Source: Haloarchaeobius sp. HME9146 (GTDB lineage Archaea; Halobacteriota; Halobacteria; Halobacteriales; Natrialbaceae). Taken from it: a stretch of 64,000 bases of DNA. Below, in pieces: positions 43,398 to 52,705 of the stretch. The notes below the pieces were generated by a model. It was not told the DNA's origin, made no database searches, and saw nothing but the letters and a program-made list of their open reading frames with translations. The position numbers and the translations under genes are program-made. Location: positions 310,001-374,000 of the forward strand of contig NZ_JAODVR010000002.1 of assembly GCF_025399835.1 (NCBI RefSeq), in the 5' to 3' direction. The number at the start of each line of letters is the position of its first letter. The stretch's first letter is position 1.

Positions 43398-45209
43398 ATG
43401 GATGAGAACCGTCGGCCAACTTTCGAAGCGGTGGATACTCCCGGCACTACCCCTCTGGCGACACGCCGAGCGGTCCTCGCAGCCGGTGGCGCTGTTGCAC
43501 TCGGGAGCCTCGCTGGCTGTACTGCGCTCGACGGGCTGGTAGACCGCGCCAGCGACGAGGCCCTCGGGGCCACGGAGGCATCGCCTGCCGCCTTCTACGC
43601 CGGTTCCACCACACTCACACCTGGTGACGACGCTGGTGGTGCGTTCACTAGTTTCCGAAGCGACCCGGCCGACGTCCGATACGTCCCACCGACCATACAG
43701 GCCGCCTCTCGAGCCATCGAGATCGACGGCTGGAGTACCAGCACGGCCACGAAGGCACAGGACTACAACTCCTCGCGCTCGAACAGACCGCGGACTATCT
43801 GGTGGCCCGGGCCCGACGACGATGACGGTGACGACGACACGGGGACGCTCGTCTCGGTACTCGATACCGAACGGGCGCTACTAATCTACGCCGACGCCGC
43901 AATCGAGGCCGTGGACAGTCAGTCGAACGACGACGCGAAGGCATCCCTCGACGCGTTCATCGACGGGACGACGGAAGTCAGGGAGAGACTCGAAGGCTGT
44001 CCCTCGGAGACCTGCCGCACCGTCTCCGAGAACGCCGACGTACGGAAGGGACTCGCCCAGGACGCGAGCACCGCCGTGGACGCGGGTGACTGGGATAGCG
44101 CGAGGAAGTCCCTCCAGCAGGCCCCTCGCATCGTCCAGGGCGATATCGACCGCATCCACGACGACCTCGACAGCGACGGCGATGGACTCGGAGACGGCAC
44201 GGAATCACTCTATGCCTACCTCGGAGGGGAGCCAACAATCGGCGAACGCTTCGTCGTCAGCCTCCCCGATACCCGCGTGCGCGGTGACGGGCCCGCATTG
44301 GGCGATGAACTCACCCCACAGCGGGTCCTGGAGTACTTCATCGGCGACCACAACGCCAAGGGGTGTGCCGAGAGCGACCGCACCGTCGCCGTCCATCGAG
44401 CGCTATCGTGTCGAGACCTCCTCTCGGCAACGCTCACAGAAGGCCGTGGCACCGACAAAAGCGACAGAATGCGATGTGTCGTCGCGTTCCAGACGTCGGG
44501 CGGCGTCGTCGTTACCGGCTCATCACCCGACGCCGACGGCGCGGCACCGGTACTGTTCGTCTCGGATGACGGAGCCGTCACAACACCTGCGCAGCTCGAT
44601 TCGTGGGGCGACGAACGGAGCGCCGGTGAGGCCACCGTCTCACAGACACTCGTCCGTCCCGTGGCTGCACAGCCGGCCGACTGCCCGTCTCCGATGCCCG
44701 CGCTGTTGTACATTCGGCGGATTCACCACAACGACCAGATACTGTACGCCGGCGGGTGGCTGATCGATGACGGCGCACTCTACGAGGATACTGCGACGCT
44801 CCTCGTCGGCGAAGGCCCCAACATCGTCGCGGGAGTCTCACGCTCGGATATCGAGGATGGTGGTATCGAGCTACAGTCGCGTGCCACGGTGCGCAAGAAG
44901 CCTGGGCGGACCAAGTACGGGAACATCACTCTCAGCGCCCCCTATGACCCGGACGCGGACTACCTTCCAGCCGGTGCCCAGCCAGTGTGCAGGGACGATG
45001 GGAACGTCTCCTACTGGGGGGTTCAATCGCGGGAAGCACTCGCCAAGGAGACTGGCACTGGCGATTGCGACGATGGCAATCCGAATGAGCCTCCGTCGTG
45101 TATCGTCACCGCACTGGATGCGCCGGTCCTCCATCTCGTCGGCGCGGCCGAGGTATCGAACGACGTGAAGTTCAAAGCAGGGGCAGAGCTGTCAAAAGCG
45201 GTGAACTGA
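43398..45209 (+). CDS. Large Tat lipoprotein of unknown function
   Basis: From ATG 43398 the product is 603 residues (a GTG at 43386 would add four). TRRAVLAAGGAVALGSLAGC is a twin-arginine lipoprotein signal with Cys near 42. A probable helical region (about 155-255) with two cysteines (CPSETCRTV) is followed by mixed alpha/beta with several cysteines (near 315, 335, 355, 425) likely disulfide-linked, since the protein is extracellular. DSDGDGLGDGTESLYAYLGG (about 252-271) resembles a thrombospondin type-3/EF-hand calcium loop. I recognise no overall family. AT-rich DNA at 43340-43375 likely holds its promoter. Confidence 0.72.
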   Translation: MDENRRPTFEAVDTPGTTPLATRRAVLAAGGAVALGSLAGCTALDGLVDRASDEALGATEASPAAFYAGSTTLTPGDDAGGAFTSFRSDPADVRYVPPTIQAASRAIEIDGWSTSTATKAQDYNSSRSNRPRTIWWPGPDDDDGDDDTGTLVSVLDTERALLIYADAAIEAVDSQSNDDAKASLDAFIDGTTEVRERLEGCPSETCRTVSENADVRKGLAQDASTAVDAGDWDSARKSLQQAPRIVQGDIDRIHDDLDSDGDGLGDGTESLYAYLGGEPTIGERFVVSLPDTRVRGDGPALGDELTPQRVLEYFIGDHNAKGCAESDRTVAVHRALSCRDLLSATLTEGRGTDKSDRMRCVVAFQTSGGVVVTGSSPDADGAAPVLFVSDDGAVTTPAQLDSWGDERSAGEATVSQTLVRPVAAQPADCPSPMPALLYIRRIHHNDQILYAGGWLIDDGALYEDTATLLVGEGPNIVAGVSRSDIEDGGIELQSRATVRKKPGRTKYGNITLSAPYDPDADYLPAGAQPVCRDDGNVSYWGVQSREALAKETGTGDCDDGNPNEPPSCIVTALDAPVLHLVGAAEVSNDVKFKAGAELSKAVN

Positions 45210-45267
45210 GAGGATAGGCGTTCTCCGAAGCTGGGGAGACACAACACTGCCCCCACATCGTACCAAT

Positions 45268-45438
45268 TCACCCAGTGAGTCGCGCCCTGACCCTCCCAAG
45301 CAACCCCCGCTTCTCCGAGTGGCTCGACGCACCGTCGGTCGACACCTGCTGCTCGCCGTTGTTCGCATCGTCCCCGGCCTCCTCCCGCTTTGCGGCCTCG
45401 TATTCCGCGATCATCTCGGGGATGTGCCGGTAGCACAT
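45268..45438 (-). CDS. Small hypothetical protein, 56 residues
   Basis: The frame ATG(45438)-TGA(45268) encodes 56 residues beginning MCYRHIPEMIAEYEAAKREE, then an acidic/polar linker and a basic end (KRGLLGRVRARLTG). The N-terminal helix and haloarchaeal codon use support a real gene, and its frame is free of rare codons. Role unknown; it lies between convergent lipoprotein and regulator genes. Confidence 0.5.
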   Translation of the reverse strand: MCYRHIPEMIAEYEAAKREEAGDDANNGEQQVSTDGASSHSEKRGLLGRVRARLTG

Positions 45439-45491
45439 ACGACAGGATTGGGCCGCACGCGAGAAAATGGTTTGTGAATCGTTCCCAGCAA

Positions 45492-46139
45492 TTACTGGCT
45501 GTGGCTCTGCTCGAGTTCGTCACTCGGGTAGATCCGGTACGTCCGCCCCTGCCGTTCGCGGTACAGCAGCCCGCGCTTTTCGAGCGCACTCACGGTCTGG
45601 CTGACCTTGCTCTTCGAGAAGTCGGCACGGTCGCGTAGCTCGATCTGCGTGATGCCGGGCGACGTGAGTACCGGCTCGAGGATGCGTCGCTCGTCCTCGG
45701 GGAGGAGGTCCAGCACGCGGCGGGATTGTGCTTCTGCGGACGTCGGTTCCGTGTCTTCCTCCTCATCTGCATCGGCTTCACCTTCGACGGTTGGTTCGCT
45801 CGGTTCGGCCTCGATTCCGCTCGTAGGTGCTGACGGACGCTCCGCGCCCGAATCATCGAGTGGGAGGTCACGGCGGACCACCAGGTAGACCCCACCGACG
45901 AGAGCCGAGACCAGGAGTGTCCCGAGCACGTACCAGAGCGGGTTCGTGCCGTGAACCGCCCCCATCGACGACCCCATCATCGACCCCATCCCGTCGAACG
46001 CCTGCTGTTGCTGGTACGCCTGCCAGGTGAGCGCGCCACCGACGACCCAGACGCCGGCGACGAGGGAGCCGACCACGAGGTCTGCCCGGTTCCTGTTCAT
46101 GTACGACACCACGTGGGGTCTCGTCTGTTCATACTCCAT
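45492..46139 (-). CDS. Membrane-anchored HTH regulator with Met-rich outer loop
   Basis: The 215-residue protein has two membrane helices (about residues 20-42 and 67-89) joined by a short loop, FDGMGSMMGSSMGAVHG (about 49-65), rich in Met with one His. After an acidic linker (about 95-140) comes a winged HTH: LDLLPEDERRILEPVLTSPG, then TQIELRDRADFSKSKVSQTV and a wing (GLLYRERQGRTYRIYP). The layout is a one-component, membrane-bound transcription factor whose outer loop could sense copper or silver. Met14 (46100) is an alternative start. The divergent neighbours include the CopB ATPase gene 1.1 kb away. Confidence 0.82.
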   Translation of the reverse strand: MEYEQTRPHVVSYMNRNRADLVVGSLVAGVWVVGGALTWQAYQQQQAFDGMGSMMGSSMGAVHGTNPLWYVLGTLLVSALVGGVYLVVRRDLPLDDSGAERPSAPTSGIEAEPSEPTVEGEADADEEEDTEPTSAEAQSRRVLDLLPEDERRILEPVLTSPGITQIELRDRADFSKSKVSQTVSALEKRGLLYRERQGRTYRIYPSDELEQSHSQ

Positions 46140-46249
46140 ACTTCGTGGTCTGTCCTTCTACCAGTTTTGGTCGACTTGCACAAGATTGCATCCTGGGCGG
46201 GCACAGGACAGCAATTCACGAACGTGGGCGAGACCAGGTGAGCTACCCG

Positions 46250-46354
46250 TTCATCCGCCTCGTGGATGCCATGGACTGGGAGCAACTGCGCGAGGTCGCC
46301 CTGCCAATCGTGGGTGTCGCCGAGAAGGTCACCGGTTTCACCCATTTTGGTTAA
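46250..46354 (+). pseudogene. Gene remnant: about 40 C-terminal codons of an unknown protein
   Basis: The frame ending at TAA 46352-46354 reads YPFIRLVDAMDWEQLREVAL and continues PIVGVAEKVTGFTHFG-stop, with the G/C-rich third positions of haloarchaeal coding DNA. Upstream of about 46235 the character is lost, and no proper start is present. It looks like the 3' end of a decayed or truncated gene. The family was not recognised. Confidence 0.4.
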
Positions 46355-46369
46355 TCCGCCACACGACAT

Positions 46370-46379
46370 ATGTTAACAT
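46370..46379. promoter_or_regulatory. 10-bp perfect palindrome before the second SnoaL-like gene
   Basis: ATGTTAACAT, 11 bp before ATG 46391, is a perfect dyad in an AT-rich stretch (CATATGTTAACATGG). It may be a regulator site overlapping the promoter. Only the symmetry is seen. Confidence 0.35.
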
Positions 46380-46390
46380 GGTAAAGCACT

Positions 46391-46831
46391 ATGTCTACCG
46401 GCTCCTCCACACCCAAGGAGATGAAGCGAACTACCGAAGAGATATACACGACCCTCCTCGAGAAAGGGGACCTCTCGGTTCTCGACACGGCCTTCCATCC
46501 AGAATACCAGGCGATCGGCGTCACTGGCCCTGAACCGATGAATCTCGACCAGTTCCGGACGTTCGTCAAGGAGTTGCGGACCGCGTTCCCCGACCTGACG
46601 ATCACCTTCGACGAGGAGATCGCCGAGGGGAACAAGGTCGTCACCCCGCATACGATGGCCGGGACCCACAAAGGGGAGTTCATGGGTATCGCGCCCACGA
46701 ACAAGAGATGCGAGGTCCGTGGGATGAGCCTCGACGAGTTCGAGAACGGCAAACTCGTTCGCTCCGAGAGTCAGTGGGATTCGCTCGGACTGCTACGCCA
46801 ACTCGGCGCACTCCCGGAGACAATCAAGTAA
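46391..46831 (+). CDS. SnoaL-like / ester cyclase family protein
   Basis: The 146-residue protein has the SnoaL-like fold: STPKEMKRTTEEIYTTLLEK (near the N-terminus), FHPEYQAIGVTGPEPMNLDQ, GNKVVTPHTMAGTHKGEFMG (about 77-96) and DEFENGKLVRSESQWDSLGL. It is a paralogue of the 42717-43142 gene and likewise of unknown substrate. A 10-bp palindrome precedes its start. Decayed gene pieces lie on both sides (46250-46354; 46864-47013). Confidence 0.85.
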   Translation: MSTGSSTPKEMKRTTEEIYTTLLEKGDLSVLDTAFHPEYQAIGVTGPEPMNLDQFRTFVKELRTAFPDLTITFDEEIAEGNKVVTPHTMAGTHKGEFMGIAPTNKRCEVRGMSLDEFENGKLVRSESQWDSLGLLRQLGALPETIK

Positions 46832-46863
46832 GAGCCCCAAAGGGAGAGACCGATCCCGTCGAA

Positions 46864-47013
46864 CACGTCGAAGTGGCGGTCGGCGGGACAGGACCCATTT
46901 GGTCAGCAGCTGCCTACGCGAGCGCGAGTCGCGGGGCAATGACATTCGTTCTTGAGAGAGGGGTTCGACGACTGGATGCGAACAAGGGCAGATCAGCGGC
47001 GAAGCGTTTCTAA
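46864..47013 (+). pseudogene. Remnant of an FAD/NAD(P)-binding oxidoreductase N-terminus
   Basis: In one frame the segment reads HVEVAVGGTGPIWSAAAYAS, then ASRGAMTFVLERGVRRL, ending in TAA at 47011-47013. Beta strand-GxGxxx-helix-strand-ER is the usual start of thioredoxin-reductase-like flavoproteins (compare '..vavvGgGPAGlsAAiyas...vlvlERg'). The glycine motif is altered (GGTGPIWS) and the rest of the gene is missing, so I call it a remnant. It lies 33 bp after the SnoaL-like gene. Confidence 0.45.
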
Positions 47014-47229
47014 CGGACCTTAGATTGCAATGAATACCACTCCCGTTACCCGATGAATCGGCGGGAGAATCCGGATAAGAATGGATGGCGTAGGTACCAG
47101 TGTACACAGACGACCACCACAAAAGGGGGGGATGCACTGTGGACGCCGTCGGAATGTCGATTTGGTGCGACACGCCGGTCGATGTCGAGGACCGATCCGA
47201 ACCATAGAGAAACGCCGCCTAGAGACCAC

Positions 47230-49485
47230 ATGAGCCATCATCCACACCACGAATCCCATGACGATCACCCGTCAGAACCTCGTCCGACATCCGGAGGGAC
47301 GGTCCAGTGCTGTCGAGTCTGCCAACAGCGGGTGAAATCGTCGAGGCGAGAGACGGACCGACGAGCAGCCGCCGACCGCAGCCAGCAGGTCGACGACGGT
47401 GAACACCACGCTGCGGAAGAGCCCGAACACGACGCCCATGAACACGGCGACGGCCACCGGGCACACACGGACCACCGCGGTCACGAGGACATGTTCAGAC
47501 GCCGCTTCTGGGTGTCGCTCGTCCTCTCGGTTCCGGTCATCTACTTCAGCGAGTTCGTCCAGAGCGTCTTCGGCTACACTGCTCCCACCTTCCCGGGCAG
47601 CGTCTGGATCGCCCCGGTCCTCTCGGTAGTCATCTTCGCCTACGGTGGAGTGCCGTTCCTCTCGATGGCCCGGACAGAGCTCCAGAACCGCGAGCCAGGG
47701 ATGATGATGCTCATCTCGCTCGCCATCACCGTCGCGTTCGTCTACTCCATCGCCAGCCTGTTCATCGAGGGGACGACGCCGTTCTTCTGGGAGCTCGTCA
47801 CGCTGATCGACATCATGCTGCTGGGCCACTGGATGGAGATGCGCTCGGTGCGCCAGGCCTCTGGGGCACTCGATGAACTGGCGAAACTCATGCCCGACAC
47901 GGCCGAGCGGGTCAGTGACGACGGCAGCACCGAGGAAGTGCCCGTCTCTGCACTCATCGAAGGCGACGTAGTCCTCGTCCGTCCGGGGGCATCCGTCCCA
48001 GCGGACGGACAGGTCGTCGAGGGCGAGTCCTCGGTCGACGAGTCGATGATAACTGGTGAGTCCCGCCCCGTGGACAAGGAACCCGACTCGGACGTCGTCG
48101 CCGGGACGGTCAACCAGGACGGCAGCCTCCGGGTGCGCGTCACCAAGACCGGTGACGAGACCGCCCTGGCGGGCATCATGCGCCTCGTCGACGAGGCCCA
48201 GAAGTCGAAATCCCGGACGCAGTTGCTCGCAGACCGCGCCGCAGGGTGGCTGTTCTACGTCGCCCTCGCCGTCGCGGCCCTCACCGGGTTCGCCTGGGTC
48301 ATCGCGACCGGCTTCAGCGTCGCCGTCCTCGAACGCGTCGTCACGGTCCTGGTCATCGCGTGCCCCCATGCGCTCGGGCTGGCCGTCCCGCTCGTGGTCG
48401 CCATCAACACGTCGACCGCAGCCAGGAACGGGATGCTCATCCGGGACCGCATCGCCATGGAGGAGGCCCGGAACCTGGATACGGTGATGTTCGACAAGAC
48501 GGGGACGCTCACGAAGGGCGAACAGGGGGTCGTCGACGTGTTGGTCGCATCGGACGCACACCGCGAAGACGGCGGCACCGTCCACGCCGTCGACTGGGAC
48601 GAGGACTGGGCGTTCGCGGTCGCAGCCGGGGTCGAAGGTGACTCCGAACACATGATTGCCCGGGCCATCCGGACGGCAACCGAAGAACGTGGTGTTCGAC
48701 CGGCCCAGGTCTCGGACTTCGAGAACCTCCGTGGCCTCGGCGTCAAAGCAACGGTCGACGGTGACACCGTCCACCTGGGCGGCCCGAACCTTCTCGACAG
48801 GCTCGGTGTCGAGCGCTCCGAGGATCTCGTGGCGTTCGCCGAGGCGGCTGGCTCGAATGCCCAGACAGTCATCTACCTCATCCGGGACGAAGCCGAGGTT
48901 GCAGCGGCCTTCGCCCTCGCAGACGTCATCCGGGAGGAGAGTCGCCAGGCCATCGACGCACTCCACGCGATGGGCATCGAGGTCGCGATGCTGACCGGTG
49001 ACTCCGAAGATGTCGCGAAGGCCGTCGCCGAAGAACTCGGTATCGACCAGTACTTCGCGGAGGTCCTGCCCGAGGAGAAGGACACGACGGTCGCCCAGCT
49101 CCAGTCCGAAGGAAAACTCGTCGCGATGGTCGGCGACGGCGTGAACGACGCGCCGGCCCTCACGAGAGCAGACGTGGGCATCGCCATCGGGTCGGGGACC
49201 GACGTGGCCATCGAATCGGGCGACATCATCCTCGTCGACAACAACCCGGTTGACGTAGTGCGGCTCATCAGGCTCTCGAGGGCCAGCTACCGCAAGATGC
49301 AGGAGAACCTCGTCTGGGCGACCGGCTACAACGTCATCGCGCTCCCGCTCGCTGCAGGTATCCTCGCCCCCATCGGCATCCTGCTCTCACCAGCTATCGG
49401 CGCGGTGTTCATGTCGCTCTCGACGGTCATCGTCGCCATCAACGCGCGTCGCCTCGGAACAGTGGACCTGTCGGTCTCGAGCTGA
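47230..49485 (+). CDS. copB: CopB-type heavy-metal P-type ATPase
   Basis: From ATG 47230 the product is 751 residues. The first 85 residues are His-rich ([34 protein letters not shown]) with one CCRVC cluster. Eight membrane helices follow the P1B pattern. Helix 6 has [14 protein letters not shown] (CPH, not CPC), the hallmark of the CopB/P1B-3 branch. [12 protein letters not shown] is the phosphorylation site, [10 protein letters not shown] and the His-Pro region (NRE) the nucleotide domain, [16 protein letters not shown] the hinge. TGES is in [10 protein letters not shown]. Likely exports copper or silver. An upstream frame to 47053 is unlikely. No HMA domain. Confidence 0.93.
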   Translation: MSHHPHHESHDDHPSEPRPTSGGTVQCCRVCQQRVKSSRRETDRRAAADRSQQVDDGEHHAAEEPEHDAHEHGDGHRAHTDHRGHEDMFRRRFWVSLVLSVPVIYFSEFVQSVFGYTAPTFPGSVWIAPVLSVVIFAYGGVPFLSMARTELQNREPGMMMLISLAITVAFVYSIASLFIEGTTPFFWELVTLIDIMLLGHWMEMRSVRQASGALDELAKLMPDTAERVSDDGSTEEVPVSALIEGDVVLVRPGASVPADGQVVEGESSVDESMITGESRPVDKEPDSDVVAGTVNQDGSLRVRVTKTGDETALAGIMRLVDEAQKSKSRTQLLADRAAGWLFYVALAVAALTGFAWVIATGFSVAVLERVVTVLVIACPHALGLAVPLVVAINTSTAARNGMLIRDRIAMEEARNLDTVMFDKTGTLTKGEQGVVDVLVASDAHREDGGTVHAVDWDEDWAFAVAAGVEGDSEHMIARAIRTATEERGVRPAQVSDFENLRGLGVKATVDGDTVHLGGPNLLDRLGVERSEDLVAFAEAAGSNAQTVIYLIRDEAEVAAAFALADVIREESRQAIDALHAMGIEVAMLTGDSEDVAKAVAEELGIDQYFAEVLPEEKDTTVAQLQSEGKLVAMVGDGVNDAPALTRADVGIAIGSGTDVAIESGDIILVDNNPVDVVRLIRLSRASYRKMQENLVWATGYNVIALPLAAGILAPIGILLSPAIGAVFMSLSTVIVAINARRLGTVDLSVSS

Positions 49486-49562
49486 ACCAGCCCGAGAGGG
49501 AAGTCGAGACTACCGTGGGGAGAGAGCGCCTGTACGACGACAACTTCGCGGACTGACTGGAC

Positions 49563-50687
49563 TCACTTCGACTGGTCTCTCCGGGCCTCAGTTGGCTCAA
49601 CATCCCGGATGCGAACTGCGTCGCCCGCTCCTCTCCTGGTGATTTCCCGCTGCGGGAAGGGAATCTTGATGCCTTCTCGTTTGAACGCGGATTTGACGCT
49701 GTGGATAACCGCCTGGACCGACTGCCACTTTCGCTGTGGTGTGGGGTTTTCTATCCAGAACCGGAGGTCGAGTACGACGGCTGAATCATCGAATCGAAGC
49801 GGAAAGACCTGGGGAGCAGGTTGGGTCATGATTTCGTCAAGGTCTGCAATCGCCTCAAGCGCGATATCCCCCGCACGCTCGGGGTCCACGTCGTAATCGA
49901 TTCCGATTTCGACACGCTGTCGTAGCTTTCCCTCCACGCTTCGGTTGATGATCGTTCGGTTCCCGACGGCCTCGTTCGGGAGGATGACGTGCTCACCGTC
50001 GAGATTTCGTAGCCGGACGTGATTGACCGTGATTTCGGTGATGAAGCCTTCGTGGTCGCCGATTCTGACCCAGTGGCCGACATCGAACGGTCGTGAGAGC
50101 ATCAGGACGAACCCCGCGAGGATGGACGCGAGCGTACTCTGGAATGCCAGGCCGAGAATAATCCCGAGAACCCCGGCACTCAACAGGAGATTGCTCAGTT
50201 CGAACCCCCAGAGTGCGAACGTTCCAAACACCGCGAGCGTGTAGAGGACGATCTGGCTGATGTAGAAGCTGACACGACGCTGGTGCGCCGATGTTACCTG
50301 AGTTGTGGAACGAGTTACGCCCAGAAGCAATCCTTTGAGAACACGTGTAACAGTGTACGCGGCGACGAAGAGAACGACCGAGAGAAGTACCCGGACACCG
50401 GTGTCGACACCGATCTGGACGAACCCTGCGATTTCCAGCGCGTCGGTCGTCGCATTCCACCTGTTCAACAGGACGAAGGAGACGAACGTAGCCAGGACGA
50501 GGAGAAGGCCCGCTCGCACGATTTCGGCGATCTCGGTTCGAACGTAGGACTGAAGATACGTTCCGAGATACCAGATCACTCCTCCGAGGACGATTGCGCC
50601 GGCGATGATCGTCAGGGTCTCGTCGAACGAAGGGCTGAACTGGAGCGGGACTTGAAGCGGCAGCAGACACCACGAGATTCCTCGCAT
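49563..50687 (-). CDS. MscS-family mechanosensitive channel
   Basis: The 374-residue protein has an N-terminal part with about four membrane helices and then the MscS core: pore helix LLLSAGVLGIILGLAFQSTL (about 165-184), followed by LASILAGFVLMLSRPFDVGH, the TM3-beta junction, and VRIGDHEGFITEITVNHVRL (beta domain, about 208-227). The C-terminal cytoplasmic cage (about 240-345) is complete. Role: release of solutes on hypo-osmotic shock, relevant for a halophile. Convergent with the ATPase gene. Confidence 0.92.
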   Translation of the reverse strand: MRGISWCLLPLQVPLQFSPSFDETLTIIAGAIVLGGVIWYLGTYLQSYVRTEIAEIVRAGLLLVLATFVSFVLLNRWNATTDALEIAGFVQIGVDTGVRVLLSVVLFVAAYTVTRVLKGLLLGVTRSTTQVTSAHQRRVSFYISQIVLYTLAVFGTFALWGFELSNLLLSAGVLGIILGLAFQSTLASILAGFVLMLSRPFDVGHWVRIGDHEGFITEITVNHVRLRNLDGEHVILPNEAVGNRTIINRSVEGKLRQRVEIGIDYDVDPERAGDIALEAIADLDEIMTQPAPQVFPLRFDDSAVVLDLRFWIENPTPQRKWQSVQAVIHSVKSAFKREGIKIPFPQREITRRGAGDAVRIRDVEPTEARRDQSK

Positions 50688-50802
50688 GAGGCGTTCAAAG
50701 TCAAAGACGGGCTACGTTGATAAAGAACGGGTAATGTCGTGTTCCGCAGGTAGACCAGCGCGGTATCCGTCCCTACAAGTGTCCTCGCGTCCGTGATTGA
50801 CT

Positions 50803-52140
50803 ATGGTAGACCTGATCTCTCTCGGCGGACTGCTCCTCGCCTTCTTCCTCGTCATCATGAACGGGGTCTTCGTCGCTGCGGAGTTCGCGTTCGTCAAAGT
50901 CCGTCCCACGCAGGTGAACGCACTCGTCGAACGCGGCAAACCGGGGGCAGCACTCGTCCAGGAGGTCATCCAGAATCTAGATGACTATCTGGCTGTCAGT
51001 CAACTCGGCATCACGCTCTCCTCGCTTGGTCTCGGCTGGATCGGTGAACCGGCTGTCGCAGCACTCATCGACCCCGTCCTCGGCCAGGTGCTTCCTGCGG
51101 AAGCGGTCCACCTCGTCGCGTTCGTCCTGGGATTCGGGTTCATCACGTTCCTCCACGTGGTGTTCGGTGAACTCGCGCCGAAGACGTTCGCCATCCAGGA
51201 GGCCACGCGTGTCGCGCTCCTCGTCGCCCCGCTCATGAAGTTCTTCTACTACCTGTTCGTGCCCGGCATCATCGTCTTCAACGGGACGGCCAACTACTTC
51301 ACCCGCCTCGCTGGTGTCTCCCCGGCGTCCGAGAGCGAGGAAACTCACTCCGAATCGGAGATCAGGATGATCCTCAGCCGCTCCGAGGAGACGGGGCACA
51401 TCGACCTCGACGAAGTCGAGATGATAGAGAGCGTCTTCGAACTCGGGGATACGGTCGCCCGCGAGATTATGGTTCCGCGGCCAGACGTGGCGACCGTGAC
51501 TGCCTCGATGCCGCTCTCGGAACTCCGGTCGGTTGCCGCCACCGGGCCGTACACGCGCTATCTCGTGCTCGACGAGGACGGGAATCAACCGCTTGGGTTC
51601 GTCCACGCCAAGGACATCCTGCGAGCGAGCGAAGTCGAGACGGGGCAGGACACGGCCACAGCGCGTGAGCTCGCACGAGCAGTCCTCACGGTCCCGGAAA
51701 CGCGTCGGATTGACGCGATCCTCGCCGACTTTCAGTCGCGTGGGGAAGGCCAGATGGCAGTCGTCGTCGACGAGTGGGGCGTCTTCGAGGGCATCGTGAC
51801 CATCGAGGACATCCTCGAAGAGATCGTGGGCGATATCCAGGACGAATTCGATACGGGCGTGCAAGAGCCCTCGATAGAGAAGAGAAGCGATGGAGCGTAC
51901 GTCGTCGACGGAGGGGTTCCCATCCAGGACGTGAACGACCAGCTCGACGCTCGATTCGAGAGCGACGATGTCGAGACGATCGGTGGATTGGTCTTCAGTC
52001 GCCTCGGCAGGGTTCCCGAAGTGGGCGATCAGATCGAGGCGGACGACTACGTCCTTCAGGTCGATGCTGTCGAGGATACCCGAATCGAACGACTCGTGAT
52101 TCAAACGGCCCAGGCGATGCAGGAGACGGACGACGAGTAG
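50803..52140 (+). CDS. CorC/HlyC-type protein (DUF21 - CBS - CorC_HlyC)
   Basis: From ATG 50803 the product is 445 residues (a TTG at 50797 would add two). It has the DUF21/CNNM transmembrane domain (about 1-180: LGITLSSLGLGWIGEPAVAA; FGELAPKTFAIQEA), two CBS domains (about 215-335: REIMVPRPDVATVTASM; MAVVVDEWGVFEGIVTIEDI), and a C-terminal CorC_HlyC domain (about 355-440: SDGAYVVDGGVPIQDVNDQL). This family handles magnesium or other cation efflux. It is divergent from MscS (115 bp). Confidence 0.92.
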   Translation: MVDLISLGGLLLAFFLVIMNGVFVAAEFAFVKVRPTQVNALVERGKPGAALVQEVIQNLDDYLAVSQLGITLSSLGLGWIGEPAVAALIDPVLGQVLPAEAVHLVAFVLGFGFITFLHVVFGELAPKTFAIQEATRVALLVAPLMKFFYYLFVPGIIVFNGTANYFTRLAGVSPASESEETHSESEIRMILSRSEETGHIDLDEVEMIESVFELGDTVAREIMVPRPDVATVTASMPLSELRSVAATGPYTRYLVLDEDGNQPLGFVHAKDILRASEVETGQDTATARELARAVLTVPETRRIDAILADFQSRGEGQMAVVVDEWGVFEGIVTIEDILEEIVGDIQDEFDTGVQEPSIEKRSDGAYVVDGGVPIQDVNDQLDARFESDDVETIGGLVFSRLGRVPEVGDQIEADDYVLQVDAVEDTRIERLVIQTAQAMQETDDE

Positions 52141-52265
52141 CGGCTGCGTACGTTCTGAGTGTGTCAACCATTACTACTCGGTTCGAAGAGCGAGAGGAAG
52201 AAGGGTTCTATTCGGACGGGTTGGCAATTATCTTTCACGTTGTCTATCTGGGCCCATCTGGGGCG

Positions 52266-52445
52266 TCACTCCTCAGGGTGTATCGAGACGATTGACTCAC
52301 CCCCACACTCCGGGCACTGTTCGTGCATGGAATGAAAGCGTGCCTCACACGCTTCACACTGGTAGTCTGACTCCTTCGCAGCGGTCTCGGTAGCCGTCTG
52401 CTTGAACTGCTCGACTTGCCTTCCGACGCGTTTGAAAAATCCCAT
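52266..52445 (-). CDS. Small zinc-ribbon protein, 59 residues
   Basis: The frame ATG(52445)-TGA(52266) encodes 59 residues: MGFFKRVGRQVEQFKQTATE, a helix, then YQCEACEARFHSMHEQCPEC with two CxxC pairs for one zinc, and an acidic end (SIVSIHPEE). Codon usage is haloarchaeal. It lies between the CorC-type and SLC13-type genes on the opposite strand. Function unknown. Confidence 0.72.
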   Translation of the reverse strand: MGFFKRVGRQVEQFKQTATETAAKESDYQCEACEARFHSMHEQCPECGGESIVSIHPEE

Positions 52446-52705
52446 CCTCTATGGTAGCATGTGAGCGACAGGCGGAAAAGGGTTCGTAGGATGGCTGGTA
52501 TCTGAGCGAACAGCCCACTTCGACAGAGAAACGAGGCGAGTGACTCGGGACTTCACCACCGGGGGAGCTCATGTCGTGTCACGCTACTCGCCTCGCCGGT
52601 GGGGATACCAGTCCTTTTCCCTCGTCAGCGTCTCAATGTCATGTGTCCTTCTCTACCGTTTCGTTGGCAGTCCAGGGCCTCGGCTCCCCGTCTGTAACGG
52701 CCGAG

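Noticed and set aside
47272-48966. A 564-codon minus-strand frame opposite the copper ATPase
   Set aside because: The plus-strand product has every P-type ATPase motif; the opposite frame is open only because of strong third-position G/C bias.
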